Origin: Mytilus galloprovincialis
Taxonomy: Eukaryota > Mollusca > Bivalvia > Mytilida > Mytilidae
Length of the DNA: 64,000 nucleotides
Reading direction: 5' to 3'
NCBI RefSeq assembly: GCF_965363235.1
Contig: NC_134848.1
Span: forward strand, 58,924,181-58,988,180
Numbering within the stretch: the stretch's first letter is position 1; every line of letters begins with the position of its first letter. A program made the translations under genes and the position numbers. This document shows, piece after piece, positions 34,572 to 44,790 of this stretch. The notes beneath the pieces were generated by a model. The model searched no databases, was not told the origin of the DNA, and saw only the letters and a list, made by a program, of their open reading frames with translations.

Positions 34572-35084
34572 CCAAATAGAAAAATATAATATTAATTTCG
34601 GAATTAAACAAATTATTCAATCATCTTCAGCAGAACATCGTCAATTTGATCAGGAAACGCAGTCATATAAATTCCATCCATTTCTACACGGGGTAAAGTC
34701 TTTCACCATGAAATAATTTCACGAGTATATAAATCTCTTAGCTACTATTCAAAGTCAATCAAATGCAGTCGAGAAAAAAACTATCATGTTTAATCTATGC
34801 AATGTCTGAAGTTACTGATTCTTTGACAACTATACTCAAATCACACACAAAACCTTCATCAATTTCCCCGTCAGGACATTTATGTGGTTATAATATATAT
34901 GTCAGAAATACGTAACAACGATCACATTCAAATGAATTCAGTGTATCAACTCGAATCTTTTAAACATTATATAATGAACATGTGGAAGGAACCTACATAG
35001 TCTAAGTCAAATATCAAAGTTTACTAAATCATAGAAATTGGAGGGGATAATGTTTGAACAGGAAAAAAAAACAATTAAAAAAAT

Positions 35085-35385
35085 AGGGACGCGACAAACA
35101 ATCATAATGAATCCCTTGCAATAAAAGGGAGTATTAGGAAACATATTTAACCGAATCAGAGAAAAAGCGTCACTCTCTTTTTTTCTTAACTATCCAATGA
35201 AAATAAGTGGTTTTGTTTTAAAACAGAAATGAGGGGGAGTAGAGTAAAGTTTGAATAAAAAAAATGGACGCGACATACAATCATTATGAATACTTTACAA
35301 TGAAAGGAGTATCATTAGAGAAAAAGCGTCACTCTCTTTTGTTCTTTTCTACCCAATGAAAATTAATGGTTTTGTTTGTATTTTC
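35085..35385. repeat. Duplicated upstream region of the cassette A FGR gene
   Basis: Two direct copies of about 130-165 bases, roughly 35085-35220 and 35260-35385. Both contain gagaaaaagcgtcactctct and a ccaatgaaaat box. The second ends directly before the TATA box at 35397-35404. The doubled CCAAT-like box next to a TATA box suggests promoter sequence. The AT-rich part 34567-35084 has nothing recognised. Confidence 0.6.
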
Positions 35386-35396
35386 TATCGTGCCAA

Positions 35397-35404
35397 TATA
35401 AAAA
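35397..35404 (+). promoter_or_regulatory. TATA box of the cassette A FGR gene
   Basis: The motif tataaaaa lies 84-91 bases before the ATG at 35488. The cassette B family member has tataaaag at 44705-44712, at almost the same distance. Conservation of both sequence and spacing supports a true core promoter. Confidence 0.6.
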
Positions 35405-35487
35405 TGAGAGCCTAACCTAATCATCTTCACACTTATATCTTACCAGAAAGTTCCACTAGACAGAAGCGTGTAGAAAAAAAAACAACT

Positions 35488-36355
35488 ATGGAACAGATAA
35501 ATTTAATGAAAATTCACAAGAAGAATGGTGCTCTTGAGTTGAGAACATAATTCGGGAGGAAAACAACTGCTGTAATGACGAAGGGAGGCGAGTACTTCTA
35601 TATGAACCTATACGACAACAGGCCAAGATATAAGGAAAACAAAATGTTTCTTGGTTTTGATGAGTTAAATGAACTTTGTCAGATAAAGGAGGCGGTGGAG
35701 ACTATGAGAGGAGAATTCAAAAAGGTAAGATGATGTTCAACATATATGTATCTTCATTTTCAATTTTACAAAAGTAATAAAATACGTCCTAACATTATTT
35801 CAGAGTTCAGTCATACGTCTTTTTAGATTCGTATGTTTTCACACAGAAGCAAATATTTCACAACTATTTAAGATAATAATTAATTTATATACACAGGACC
35901 ACATACATATGAGTTCGATTGTTTTACGTACAGTGACAAATATTTCACAATTATTCGTGATTGATATTACTCGAAACGTATGTAAAATTAATATTGCTAT
36001 ACATTGATCGTTTCAGCCAGTATATATGCCGATGACAGAACCTATAAGTCCTGCAAAATATTATCAAAATTCATCAAGACCAGCAACCTACCCATTTCCA
36101 GATTATGATAAACAGTATCCATCACAGATGCTCAGTAACTGTTATAGTAATATGCAACAGATGATGACTAAAAACAGTACCGATCAACCCGTAGGACATG
36201 TAGCAGCACCAATTCCCGTCATAGTGGGACAAAAAAGAAAAAACACAAATGTTGACGATTCAGAAATACCTTTTAAAAAAGTGCGATATAGTGATGATAT
36301 AGAGGGAGAATTTGAAAACATTCCACCGGAACTATTAAATGAATATCTCAAGTGA
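35488..36355 (+). pseudogene. FGR-type small gene, cassette A (fossil)
   Basis: Exon 1 is 35488-35724 and exon 2 is 36017-36355, phase 0. Exon 1 is 237 bases, exactly as in cassette B, and encodes FGRKTTAVMTKGGEYFYMNL and a helix with FLGFDELNELCQIKEAVE. Exon 2 is Pro/Tyr/Gln-rich with a basic patch (VGQKRKN) and ends in an acidic amphipathic tail (FENIPPELLNEYL). The fold suggested by exon 1 (strands and then one helix) recalls PC4-like DNA-binding domains, by eye only. The copy is broken about once. The acidic end and basic patch suggest a nuclear or nucleic-acid role. An ATPase fragment follows on the same strand. Confidence 0.55.
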
Positions 36356-36618
36356 ACATTCATTTCTATATTCATGGACAGACATTTAATATTCTCATTT
36401 ACTTTATTATAAATAAATTATCGTATCACACATCTTATATCTTTTTCTTCTTTTATATATGCTGAATGTATGGGGTAGATCTCTCACTTTCTTTTAAAAC
36501 GCCGAGATGGAAAGCCGTTGGTGGCAAAGAGAAAGCTTAATAAAGTTTGCATCTCCTATATCGTTTTTCATTGTCGGTCAAAGTAATTCCACCATCTAAA
36601 ATATATTTTTGTTTTAGT

Positions 36619-36813
36619 GTTTGGCAGGACTTGTATGATAAAATGTTAAAGGAGATCCCTCAAATTCAATTTCATAAAGGTCTCCCCTCAATGGAACTGT
36701 TAACCAATTGGGGTGAACAGGAGGGTCATAAAATTATTGTTTTTGATGATATAATGATGGATGCGGCAGACAGTGCCGAAATGTCTCACATTATGTGTTT
36801 TGGGAGTCAGTAG
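36619..36813 (+). pseudogene. Fossil Polinton-type packaging ATPase fragment
   Basis: After an acceptor (tatttttgttttag) one exon reads VWQDLYDKMLKEIPQIQFHK, GLPSMELL and KIIVFDDIMMDA. The last is the Walker B-like strand with two acidic residues. This order matches the FtsK/A32-type ATPases encoded by Polintons and related viruses, which pump DNA into capsids. The Walker A part is not visible, so only a middle piece remains. The copy is broken. It supports the view that cassette A derives from a Polinton-like element. Confidence 0.6.
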
Positions 36814-36986
36814 TACTGTAATAGGCATACCAGCACAGAATTAGTAAGGATTAGCAAAAATGTATGGAATGTGCTCGCGAGGAATGTTGCTAGCTTCGAA
36901 TGCAATGATAATAGAAGGTAGAAATACAAAAGTATGATAACTGATTTTCTTTTTATTATATTTGCAACAACTCTCAAGCTGAGCAT

Positions 36987-37523
36987 ATGGCTTGTTCGAA
37001 TGCAAAGTTTATAGACATGATTCCAACTGTAGACTCTAATGAAGATATGAATTCAACAAGAGATCATAGCGTTGCAGTCATCACATTTAGAACTTCGAGA
37101 TTGAGGTCTAGTTTAAGTTCTCTGTACGCAAATTATGACTTTCACTTAGACATGGTGAAAGTGATGGGGGTAATTGTCCTCCTTTCAGTGACGAGTGCAA
37201 CTCTAGCCGTTACTAACAATCTACATGTTTGTAAATCATACAAGTCGCACAATGCTACAGATTGTATTAGATTAACACACCACCCAGTAGATTCTCTAAG
37301 ACAATACAATTCATCCATATGTGACTTTTTTCAACAATTTGACCTCCCACAGGACTATAAGGCTACTGTGTGTCGATATCAGAGAGAAGTAAGGATTGAT
37401 TTTAGACAATTTATTAGTGGACACCCAACAATCAAAGGACTTTATTTCAATACAAGACAGTGGCAATATCTAAAGAGACTAATACCACACATTGACAAGT
37501 CTATCACTAAAGCACTGATTTAA
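36987..37523 (+). CDS. PC4-like domain protein, 178 aa
   Basis: The frame runs from an ATG to a stop without interruption. Residues about 55-75 are hydrophobic (VKVMGVIVLLSVTSATLAV), like a signal anchor, and residues about 80-120 carry Cys and Asn-linked sites (SHNATDC, YNSSICDFF). The last 60 residues read YKATVCRYQREVRIDFRQF and TIKGLYFNTRQWQYLKRLI. This matches the pattern of PC4/p15 single-strand DNA-binding proteins, a strand with IDxRxF and then KG-type strand and a QW..L helix. A membrane-type N-terminus on a nucleic-acid domain is odd and may mean that a second start near 37150 or an upstream exon boundary is used. Position beside the ATPase fragment suggests it belongs to the element. 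Confidence 0.55.
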   Translation: MACSNAKFIDMIPTVDSNEDMNSTRDHSVAVITFRTSRLRSSLSSLYANYDFHLDMVKVMGVIVLLSVTSATLAVTNNLHVCKSYKSHNATDCIRLTHHPVDSLRQYNSSICDFFQQFDLPQDYKATVCRYQREVRIDFRQFISGHPTIKGLYFNTRQWQYLKRLIPHIDKSITKALI

Positions 37524-37624
37524 AACAATCCATCACATTTGTGATTTTATTTTCATCAATAAAGCTGTGTTAAATAAGCAGTGTATGTCAAGTTGTTTGC
37601 TTATCCATTTATACAAATGGATTG

Positions 37625-37755
37625 CTTATGATTTTATTAGTTAAGTGAATAATCACTGGGTTTTAAATGGTCAGTTCAGCAAACTCTCATGATTTTATCA
37701 GTTCAGTGAATAATCACTGGGTTTTAAATGGTCAATCCAGCAAACCTCATCTGAT
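37625..37755 (+). repeat. 61-base tandem duplication
   Basis: Two units containing gtgaataatcactgggtttt lie 61 bases apart. The 79-aa frame at 37667 runs through the second and is not supported. Confidence 0.8.
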
Positions 37756-40025
37756 TTTAAATGACCGGTCAAAGGTTACAATTTATTCATTCAATATAAC
37801 AAAACCAATGTGTGAAAAGTTTTCTCATGATGTTTTAACAGAAACAAACTTTTATACAACTTATTTTCAGATTTGTAAGACACAAAATAACAAAATTTTC
37901 AAATAACAATTTTAATATCATAATATCAAATCAGCTAACTGTTATATATATATATATATATACATACAAACAATTTTTCAACATCATCAGTAGAAAATAT
38001 TCATTGTAAAAATGTGTGAAAGTTATCTAATACAATCAAAGTATTTAAGTGGTGAGTTGAAATCATAATCCAAAATAATGTTCACCGAGACATTTTAAAT
38101 TACTGAGATTTTAGAAATATTGTGTTAACCATGTATAACATATGGTGGAAACAACTCACTGATAATAAGAACAAACTTTTTTTTTTATTCAAAATGCTAT
38201 AAAAAGTGCTAAAACTTGCATATACATATCAATGGAGAAAATCGACATTACATTTCTCATAAAAATATGAAACAACAACAGCATTAATCAAAAACAATTT
38301 TATACAAAAGTAACAAATCAGCTAGCTGCTGAATATATATATATATATCACCAACACAACCATTAGAAAAGATTTATTGTAAAAATAAAACTCATCCAAA
38401 CAATACTGATTTTAAAAAACATTGACTAGAAACTGCAACCAAGATTGGAATGAGGATTTAAGTAAAAATTTGTAAAACAAAGGACAAAAAAAACCCAATC
38501 TAAACAAAATGTGTGTTGTTTAAAGGTATATAACTTCATTTTAAATGACAGGAATAAACTCACAAAATGCACCAGTATAGGGGGAAAACAGATGTTATCA
38601 AAATTATAATACTGAGTTAAAAAAAAATTAATACATATATCAATCAAGAAAATTGACATTACATTTCTCATAAAAAAAAGCCCACCAACAACAGCCTCGA
38701 CTAAAAACAATTTTGCACAAAAGTAACAAATCAGCTAACTGCTGAATATACATATATCACCAACACAACCACTAATAAGATTTATTGTAGAAATATATAT
38801 AAAAAAAAACATCTATACCATTCTGATTTTTTTTTAACATTGACTAGAAACTACAACCAAGATTGGAATGTTGATTTAAGTTAAATTTTAAAATGAGTAA
38901 AAAATATACTACTTATCTGAACACCGATTTTATTATTAACATTGGCTAGAAAATACATAAAAATCGAAATGATGATTTAATTGAAAATTAAAAAAAAAAA
39001 CAAAAAACAATGAGATATGAGAAACAATGATGGAGGTTATATTTAAAAAAACAAACTTATTTTAATCAAGAACATATACATCATGAAAAATACAAAGCTT
39101 ATTGTAAAAGTAAATGGAATTGTGGATTGAATTTTCAATAAATCTAATGAGTCCCAACCGAGAGCAAAAGACATAAGGATGCAGATTCATTTTGATTAAA
39201 CAATTAAGATTGGATGGAAAATATGTCAAGTAAATGAGGTAGATAACAATAAAAAATAACAACACATTGTTGAATACATGTTCAAAGACTCCCACTAGGA
39301 AATGTTCTTACCACATAGACATTGTTATAACAATAATATGAAATCTCTAAAATATCTAATTTATAACTATACATAAACATATATATATAAAAAAAATGTC
39401 AAATGAGAAAGGATTATATGATTCGTAAATTTTGTAAATAAAAACAACTTTAATATATCAAAATGGAGTACATGTTTACCTGGAAAATTTAAAAATGCGT
39501 CACATTGGTTAATGAAAAGCACCATGATTTTTGTAAATAAAATAAAAAGAAGAATGAAAAGCACCATGATTTTTGTAAATAAAATAAAAAGAAGAATGGA
39601 AAGCACCATGATTTTTGAAAATAAAATAAAAAGGACAATGAAAAGCACCATGATCTTTGTAAATAAAATAAAAAGGACAATGAAAAGCACCATGATTTTT
39701 GAAAATAAAAAAAAAAGACTCTTGTTAACTTGACAGATTTAAAAAATCACATTATTTGACAATGAAAAGTCTATTATTTAAATGTTTACAAGCATCAACA
39801 AAATATATACATGAAATAGTTCAGTAAATGTGTTCAATTTTCATTAAGGCAATCAAAATTAATACAAGTATTTTTTGGAAGAAAACAAATCATCTGTGTA
39901 TCACTACCAAATATATAGACAAAATATGGAATTTTATACCATTTTCAAAAAAAAAGTTCTAGAATAAATCAATTTTTACCAGTTCTTAAAATTATTCGAT
40001 GAATGTTCACTGAGAATGATTTTAG
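37756..40025. repeat. Gene-free repeat-rich stretch between the cassettes
   Basis: 38222-38470 and 38640-38885 are direct copies about 420 bases apart, sharing gacattacatttctcataaa and aaaagtaacaaatcagcta; a weaker third copy precedes them from about 37960. 39511-39720 is a 42-base unit repeated five times (aatgaaaagcaccatgattt start). The open frames on both strands of that array arise from its period being a multiple of three. 38886-39510 and 39721-40025 have no gene. Confidence 0.7.
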
Positions 40026-40033
40026 TATAAATA
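40026..40033 (+). promoter_or_regulatory. TATA box of the cassette B plus-strand gene
   Basis: The motif tataaata lies 68-75 bases before the ATG at 40101, followed by a C-rich stretch. Position and sequence fit a core promoter. Confidence 0.5.
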
Positions 40034-40100
40034 CCCTACCCCCTCCCATAGACAGATCATATTTTTGCTTATAAACAGAAAAAAACTTTACTTCTTTACA

Positions 40101-41683
40101 ATGGATCTCTTCACTATAGTCCCAAACGAATTAGAGAAGGTGCCCAATCTAAGATGGGCAGATTGTAGACAGATCCCCTGCCTCTTCTGCACCGTGGATT
40201 TGGACAGTAGGAGACAGATGGCGTTAGTATCCAACCTTACTGATAACACCAATTACAGTAAAATGGTGCTTGGAATCTACCACGCCATTTTACATGGTAC
40301 CATAAGCAAATCAGAGGATCTCCTGTACTATGGAGACAATACGGAGTTGATGGGGGTGAAAGTTTTGGCGGAAAGGACGCAAAATACTTGCATCCTTCAG
40401 ATGTGCACCAAAATTTTGAAAAAGAGGTAAGTTATTATTTTTACATATTATGATAATAATCCGGCTTATTCTTCAATCTATTCGAACGCCTCAATGGTGC
40501 TTGAGGGAGTGCTGCAGGTGGTCCATTTATAACAGGTGGGAGTGCTGCGGGTGGTCCATTTATTACGGGTGGGAGTGCTGCAGGTGGTCCATTTATAACA
40601 GGTGGGAGTGCTACAGGTGGTCCATTTATAACAGGTGGGATTGCTACAGATGCTTCATTTATAACAGGTGGAAGTGCTACAGGTTGTCCATTTATAACAG
40701 GTGGGAGTGCTACAGGTGGTCCATTTATTACGGGTGGGAGTGGTCCCAGTGGTCCATTGATAACAGGTAGGAGTGGTGCAGGTGGTCCATTTATAACAGG
40801 AGTGGGGTTTTGCATATCATCATACATCTGTCGAAGTCCTCGATAGAATTGAAAAATAAGCCCCACTCCTGTTATAATCAGTACAAATATTGCATGCATC
40901 CAATCTACAATAATTAATTAACTTATATTAGAGAGGTAATAATTTAATAACCATAGGTGAGGTTTCTAATTATGATTGCTTTAATGAAAATAGAACACAT
41001 TTAATTAGATCACTATGGTATAGTTAGCTCAATTTCTTCAATCCCCCCACTTTCCCTCATTCTCTCCGAAAAGGCACGCTGCCTTACATTTCTCCTCATG
41101 TACTGACTCCTGCGCCTCTTCATCAATAACTTGACAACTTCCCAAGTTATAAATGCCACTGTTCCTAAATAATAAAATAAGTATTTCAAAAATCTACCTT
41201 AAAAATACACTGCAATCAATCATTTACGGTATACATGTACACTTGCCAGAGTATTAAGAACAGTGAAAGAACATTTTTAATCATCATCTTAGTGATGTGT
41301 CCATAATTAATTTGTAAATATTTGTATTAACTGGTGAGTACATTTTTTTAAACATGTTGATCAAACTTGCATGTATTACCATGATTACAATGACATGAAT
41401 GATAACAGAAGAAATAACAGCAAATTAACAACTTACCAATGCAAGAAACCACAAACCCAACCACCCATCCAATACTGCTTGATTCTGCTTCCTAGAATAA
41501 AACAAATATATTATTATTTTTTTTTTAATTTACAGAACTGAAATGGCAGACAACTTTTTAGACCAGCCTCCATGGAATCATGAAGTGGGGGTAGAGGAGG
41601 ACGAGATGTCAGAAACCAAAAGTGTGCAATCCGAAGATGAGGTACAATCGTCATGTACCTCAATCAAGGACGAACAATTATAA
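40101..41683 (+). CDS. Cassette B plus-strand gene, 157 aa, 2 exons
   Basis: Exon 1 is 40101-40426 (ATG in MDLFTIVPNELEKVPNL) and exon 2 is 41536-41683. Donor gtaagt and acceptor tttacag join in phase 2 and the frame stays open, giving 157 codons plus stop. The protein has an IPCLFC motif near residue 27, a helical middle (KMVLGIYHAILHG), and an acidic C-terminus (VGVEEDEMSETK). No family is recognised. The intron of 1109 bases contains three exons of the opposite-strand glycoprotein-like gene, and the same nesting is seen in cassette A. This copy looks whole, unlike cassette A's. It belongs to a virus-like module, so I treat it as a relic that may still be readable. Confidence 0.55.
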
Positions 41684-42177
41684 TCATGTATTATGTAAAT
41701 TTGTTTTTGTTATATAAATTAAATATATTTCGGATCAACTACTTTTTTTTTAATTTTTTTAAGAACACTTATTAAGGTTTGTTTAAAAGCAAAATAATTG
41801 AATGATGTATGATTACAAATGAGACAATTCGTTGTCATTCAATGTAGAGTGTATGTCAATGTTGAGCTATCTATATGCCAAAGTATGATATCCAAAAAAA
41901 AATTGCAGAGCAAAGCATTGGAGGTTTCAAAATATTGTATTACTTTTACCATATGTATACATACCACAGTGGTGGACTCCATTGGTGGTGTGGTGGGGCA
42001 TATGTTCATATCTGCTCCTCCTGTTGTCTTACTTTCTACATTTGAGGTTGCAGGCCTCGATGTCCTCTTAACATTTGGGGTTGTTACAGTTACAGATGAT
42101 GTTGAAGAACTTGAAGAAGTGGGTGAAATAGTAGTGGGTTGTTTGTCAGTTGTGATTGTTGAAGATTCCTCAGAATT
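40441..42177 (-). pseudogene. Cassette B membrane glycoprotein-like gene, stalk, anchor and two tails
   Basis: Exons on minus: 42177-41965 (Ser/Thr-rich stalk, ISPTSSSSSTSSVTVTTP), 41491-41437 (membrane entry, SIGWVVGFVVSCIG), then either X at 41164-41013 (VAFITWEVVKLLMKRRR, basic tail) or Y at 40904-40441 (AIFVLIITGVGLIF, then an 11-residue PPVINGPPAAL-type repeat, ending APLRRSNRLKNK). The stalk ends in phase 0 and the entry exon in phase 1; X and Y both accept phase 1. A mucin-like stalk and membrane anchor fit a surface glycoprotein. The signal-peptide exon is remote and damaged (44159-43971). The gene as a whole is broken, though these exons are open. Exons X and Y lie in the intron of the plus-strand gene. 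Confidence 0.55.
40516..40800 (-). repeat. Coding minisatellite, 33-bp unit, about nine copies
   Basis: The unit contains gtggtccatttataacaggt and encodes PPVINGPPAAL in exon Y. Period 33 keeps the frame. Units differ at few sites, mostly giving A, V or P changes. The plus-strand frame at 40450-40770 is its shadow. Confidence 0.9.
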
Positions 42178-43970
42178 CTGTGAAAACACAATGCTATGAT
42201 GAGCCTTTGATGTGATATGAAGCATGAATAAAACATGATTGTCTTTGTAATCATATATTTAGAAAAGTCTCAATCTTGTCAATAAAGGAGGCTTTTTTTA
42301 TATTGGTAACACAATGCTATATTGAATATTTCAAAACTATATAGATATCAATAAGAGGTGATAGGAGTGCCAATGGGACAACTTCTTGTAACTCTGTATC
42401 TAAATCCCCTTTGTTGGAAAAACCAAACTTGTGTATGCTGAACGTGTGTGCTGGAATATATGTGACTATTATTCAAGTCATAAAATATATTTTAAAGTAA
42501 ACAATTATAGGTTAAAAATGGTCTTCATCAGAGAGTCTTGAAGATGGTTTCAGTAGTAGTATAATAGGGATAAGAAAACAGTAGAGCAGGTAGAGCAAAG
42601 TAAACATTGTGCTAGTGATGGTGGAATGTTTGGTCCACGTATCATACTTTTGACCAAGGTAGAGCAACATTGGTTGGTAACCAGGGTATGTTTGTCGTCC
42701 ATTTTGTTTTTCCACGTTTCAAGGTAAAGCAACATTGGTGGGTAACCAGGGATATGTTTGTCGTCCATTTTGTTTTCCACGTTGTAAGGTAAAGCAACAT
42801 TGGTTGGTAACCAGGGTACGTGTGTCACCCATGTTGTCCACATTGCAGAATTTTGTGTTGTTCTTTGCTTGTCTAAATTTTTATTTGCTTGGAGTTAACC
42901 AATATGTGAGAGAGGTGGTTGTTGACAAGGGGTTGGCATCCATTTTCTTTCCACAGTACACAAACTACAGAAGCTTGAGAAGAGATAAAACAAAGATTGA
43001 AGAAAATAAATTATTTTTATTATCAAAAACTTATATACATTATGTATACATCACATTTGGTGTAGATCACCATTATTGCAAACACTGATTGAGTATTTTT
43101 AGTATAAAAAATAACAATATATGTATAGTATATAAAAACTTGCATTAAAACCGATATTTGAGCATACAACCCTGAGTTTGTTTCTAATATATATAAAATT
43201 TTATAAAGCTTCTAAAACAAATGGTTTTTTGAACAAGAATGGATTTCTAAAAAGAGACATGTAAGGGATTACATATAGTAATATGATTAACTAGATGATC
43301 TTAGTTTTTAAAAAATGACTACAATATAAAAAGTAACTTGATGGAATGTGATAGAAGATAAATTATGTTATAAAATAAAAATATAACCCACATGGTTTCC
43401 ATGTTTAAAATGAAATCATGCATGAAGCAAACATTAAAAGATGGAATGTTGCACTAAAGTAACAAAATATAGATAAAATATATACAGGTATCATGGTTTG
43501 ATTAACAACCGTAAATGCTTATCTTTTCAATATAAGAATACACAGCACCAAAACTATAGTATAAGCACTACTCTCTTTATAAAACTTATCTTTATAGGGG
43601 AATCTGACAGAATGCATAGCACCAAAACTATAGTATAAGCACTACTCTCTTTATAAAACTTATCTTTATAGGGAAATCTGACAGAATGCATAGCACCATA
43701 AGAATACACAGCACCAAAACTATAGTATAAGCACTACTCTCTTTATAAAACTTGTCTTTATAGAGTATATTTTCCTCTCTTAAACTATCATGAATATATT
43801 AAATATATATATATAACAACATGTTATCAGGAGTACAACTATCATGATTTGAAATATGAACTTTAATGATTATCACAATTATTTAGCACCAACTTTAAAA
43901 CAATTAACATTTAATAAATTATCACAACTATATTGCTTAATAACAAGAAAAAGCAAAGACTATATACATG
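42178..43970. repeat. Gene-free stretch with tandem repeats
   Basis: 42640-42850 has three diverged units with gcaacattggttggtaacca and gtttgtcgtccattttgttt. 43535-43765 has three units of about 70-90 bases (agcaccaaaactatagtata). This is the region where cassette A has the rest of its ectodomain exon and an intron, so the repeats seem to have replaced coding sequence. Frames at 42512-43088 lie in repeats. Confidence 0.65.
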
Positions 43971-44159
43971 TTATATTATCTTTTTCACTGAAACCGGTCC
44001 AGTGAAAACGTAACTGCCTTCCCCCTCGTACAAACACTGCAGTTCTACTACCTTGTAGTTCTCATCAACCACACTTTTGCACTTCCTTATACTAAGGTCA
44101 TGCACTTGGCCATAACACACAACAATACATATAAACATTAAACACTTTGCGAGCACCAT
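43971..44159 (-). pseudogene. Signal-peptide exon remnant of the cassette B glycoprotein-like gene
   Basis: The frame starts MVLAKCLMFICIVVCYG, a good signal peptide, and goes on with a Cys-containing ectodomain start (SIRKCKSVVDENYKVVELQC, then LYEGEGSYVF). It aligns with the first exon of the cassette A gene in spacing of Cys and in the VVE..C..G.G pattern. Only the first half of that exon is left, and it has no convincing donor. It is a broken fossil. Confidence 0.5.
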
Positions 44160-44704
44160 TTTGATTTTTCAGTTTTTTTCTCTGTGAATCGTCTGCGCAT
44201 GTGCACGCAATCAACAGTTAATTAAAAATAAAAAGGCGGGAGATTATGATTGTATCAAAAAACAATACGAAAAAAGAATAAATATGAAAGAATTGAGATG
44301 TTGCTATATGATCTTCAACAATAGTATAACTCGAAAAAAAAGGGGGGAATGGAAACATATAATAAGAAAATATTAGGTACAAGACAATGGCACTCAAAAA
44401 AAAAAATCAAACGTTTTGGGGTTGGTTTTTTTTTTTACAATGTAGCTGCTTTAGATAAAGATTTTAAGTTAAGAAACCCAAACATAAAGCAGATGACAAA
44501 TTATCATAGTATAGTTTCTAGAGATTCATCAACACGTTGTTTTGTTGTTAAGCGCATTTTTGTTTGCGCACCACATAAACAATTTGGAATAGAGTTGTTA
44601 TGCGAAACCTAAGAATGAGGTGGTTATCCCTCCTTTAGTCCCACCCCATACTTCAAAGTGTAATATTATTGGTTTAGATAATATTAGCTAGAAAATGAAA
44701 TAAA

Positions 44705-44712
44705 TATAAAAG
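44705..44712 (+). promoter_or_regulatory. TATA box of the cassette B FGR gene
   Basis: The motif tataaaag lies 79-86 bases before the ATG at 44791, almost the same distance as in cassette A, and is followed by a tcagta start-like site at 44733. Confidence 0.6.
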
Positions 44713-44790
44713 TGTGTATTTTTCGTTTACAAGTCAGTACTTCTAACCTTTGTTTAGAAATATATTTGCAAACGATTAAGTGTTATCAGA

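Noticed and set aside
39367-39733. Open frames of 63-108 aa on both strands
   Set aside because: They arise from a 42-base tandem repeat whose period is a multiple of three; hydrophobic on one strand and Lys-rich on the other. No start context or splice sites.
41819-42199. 126-aa plus frame
   Set aside because: Shadow of the Ser/Thr-rich stalk exon on minus, which has fitting splice sites and a homologue in cassette A.
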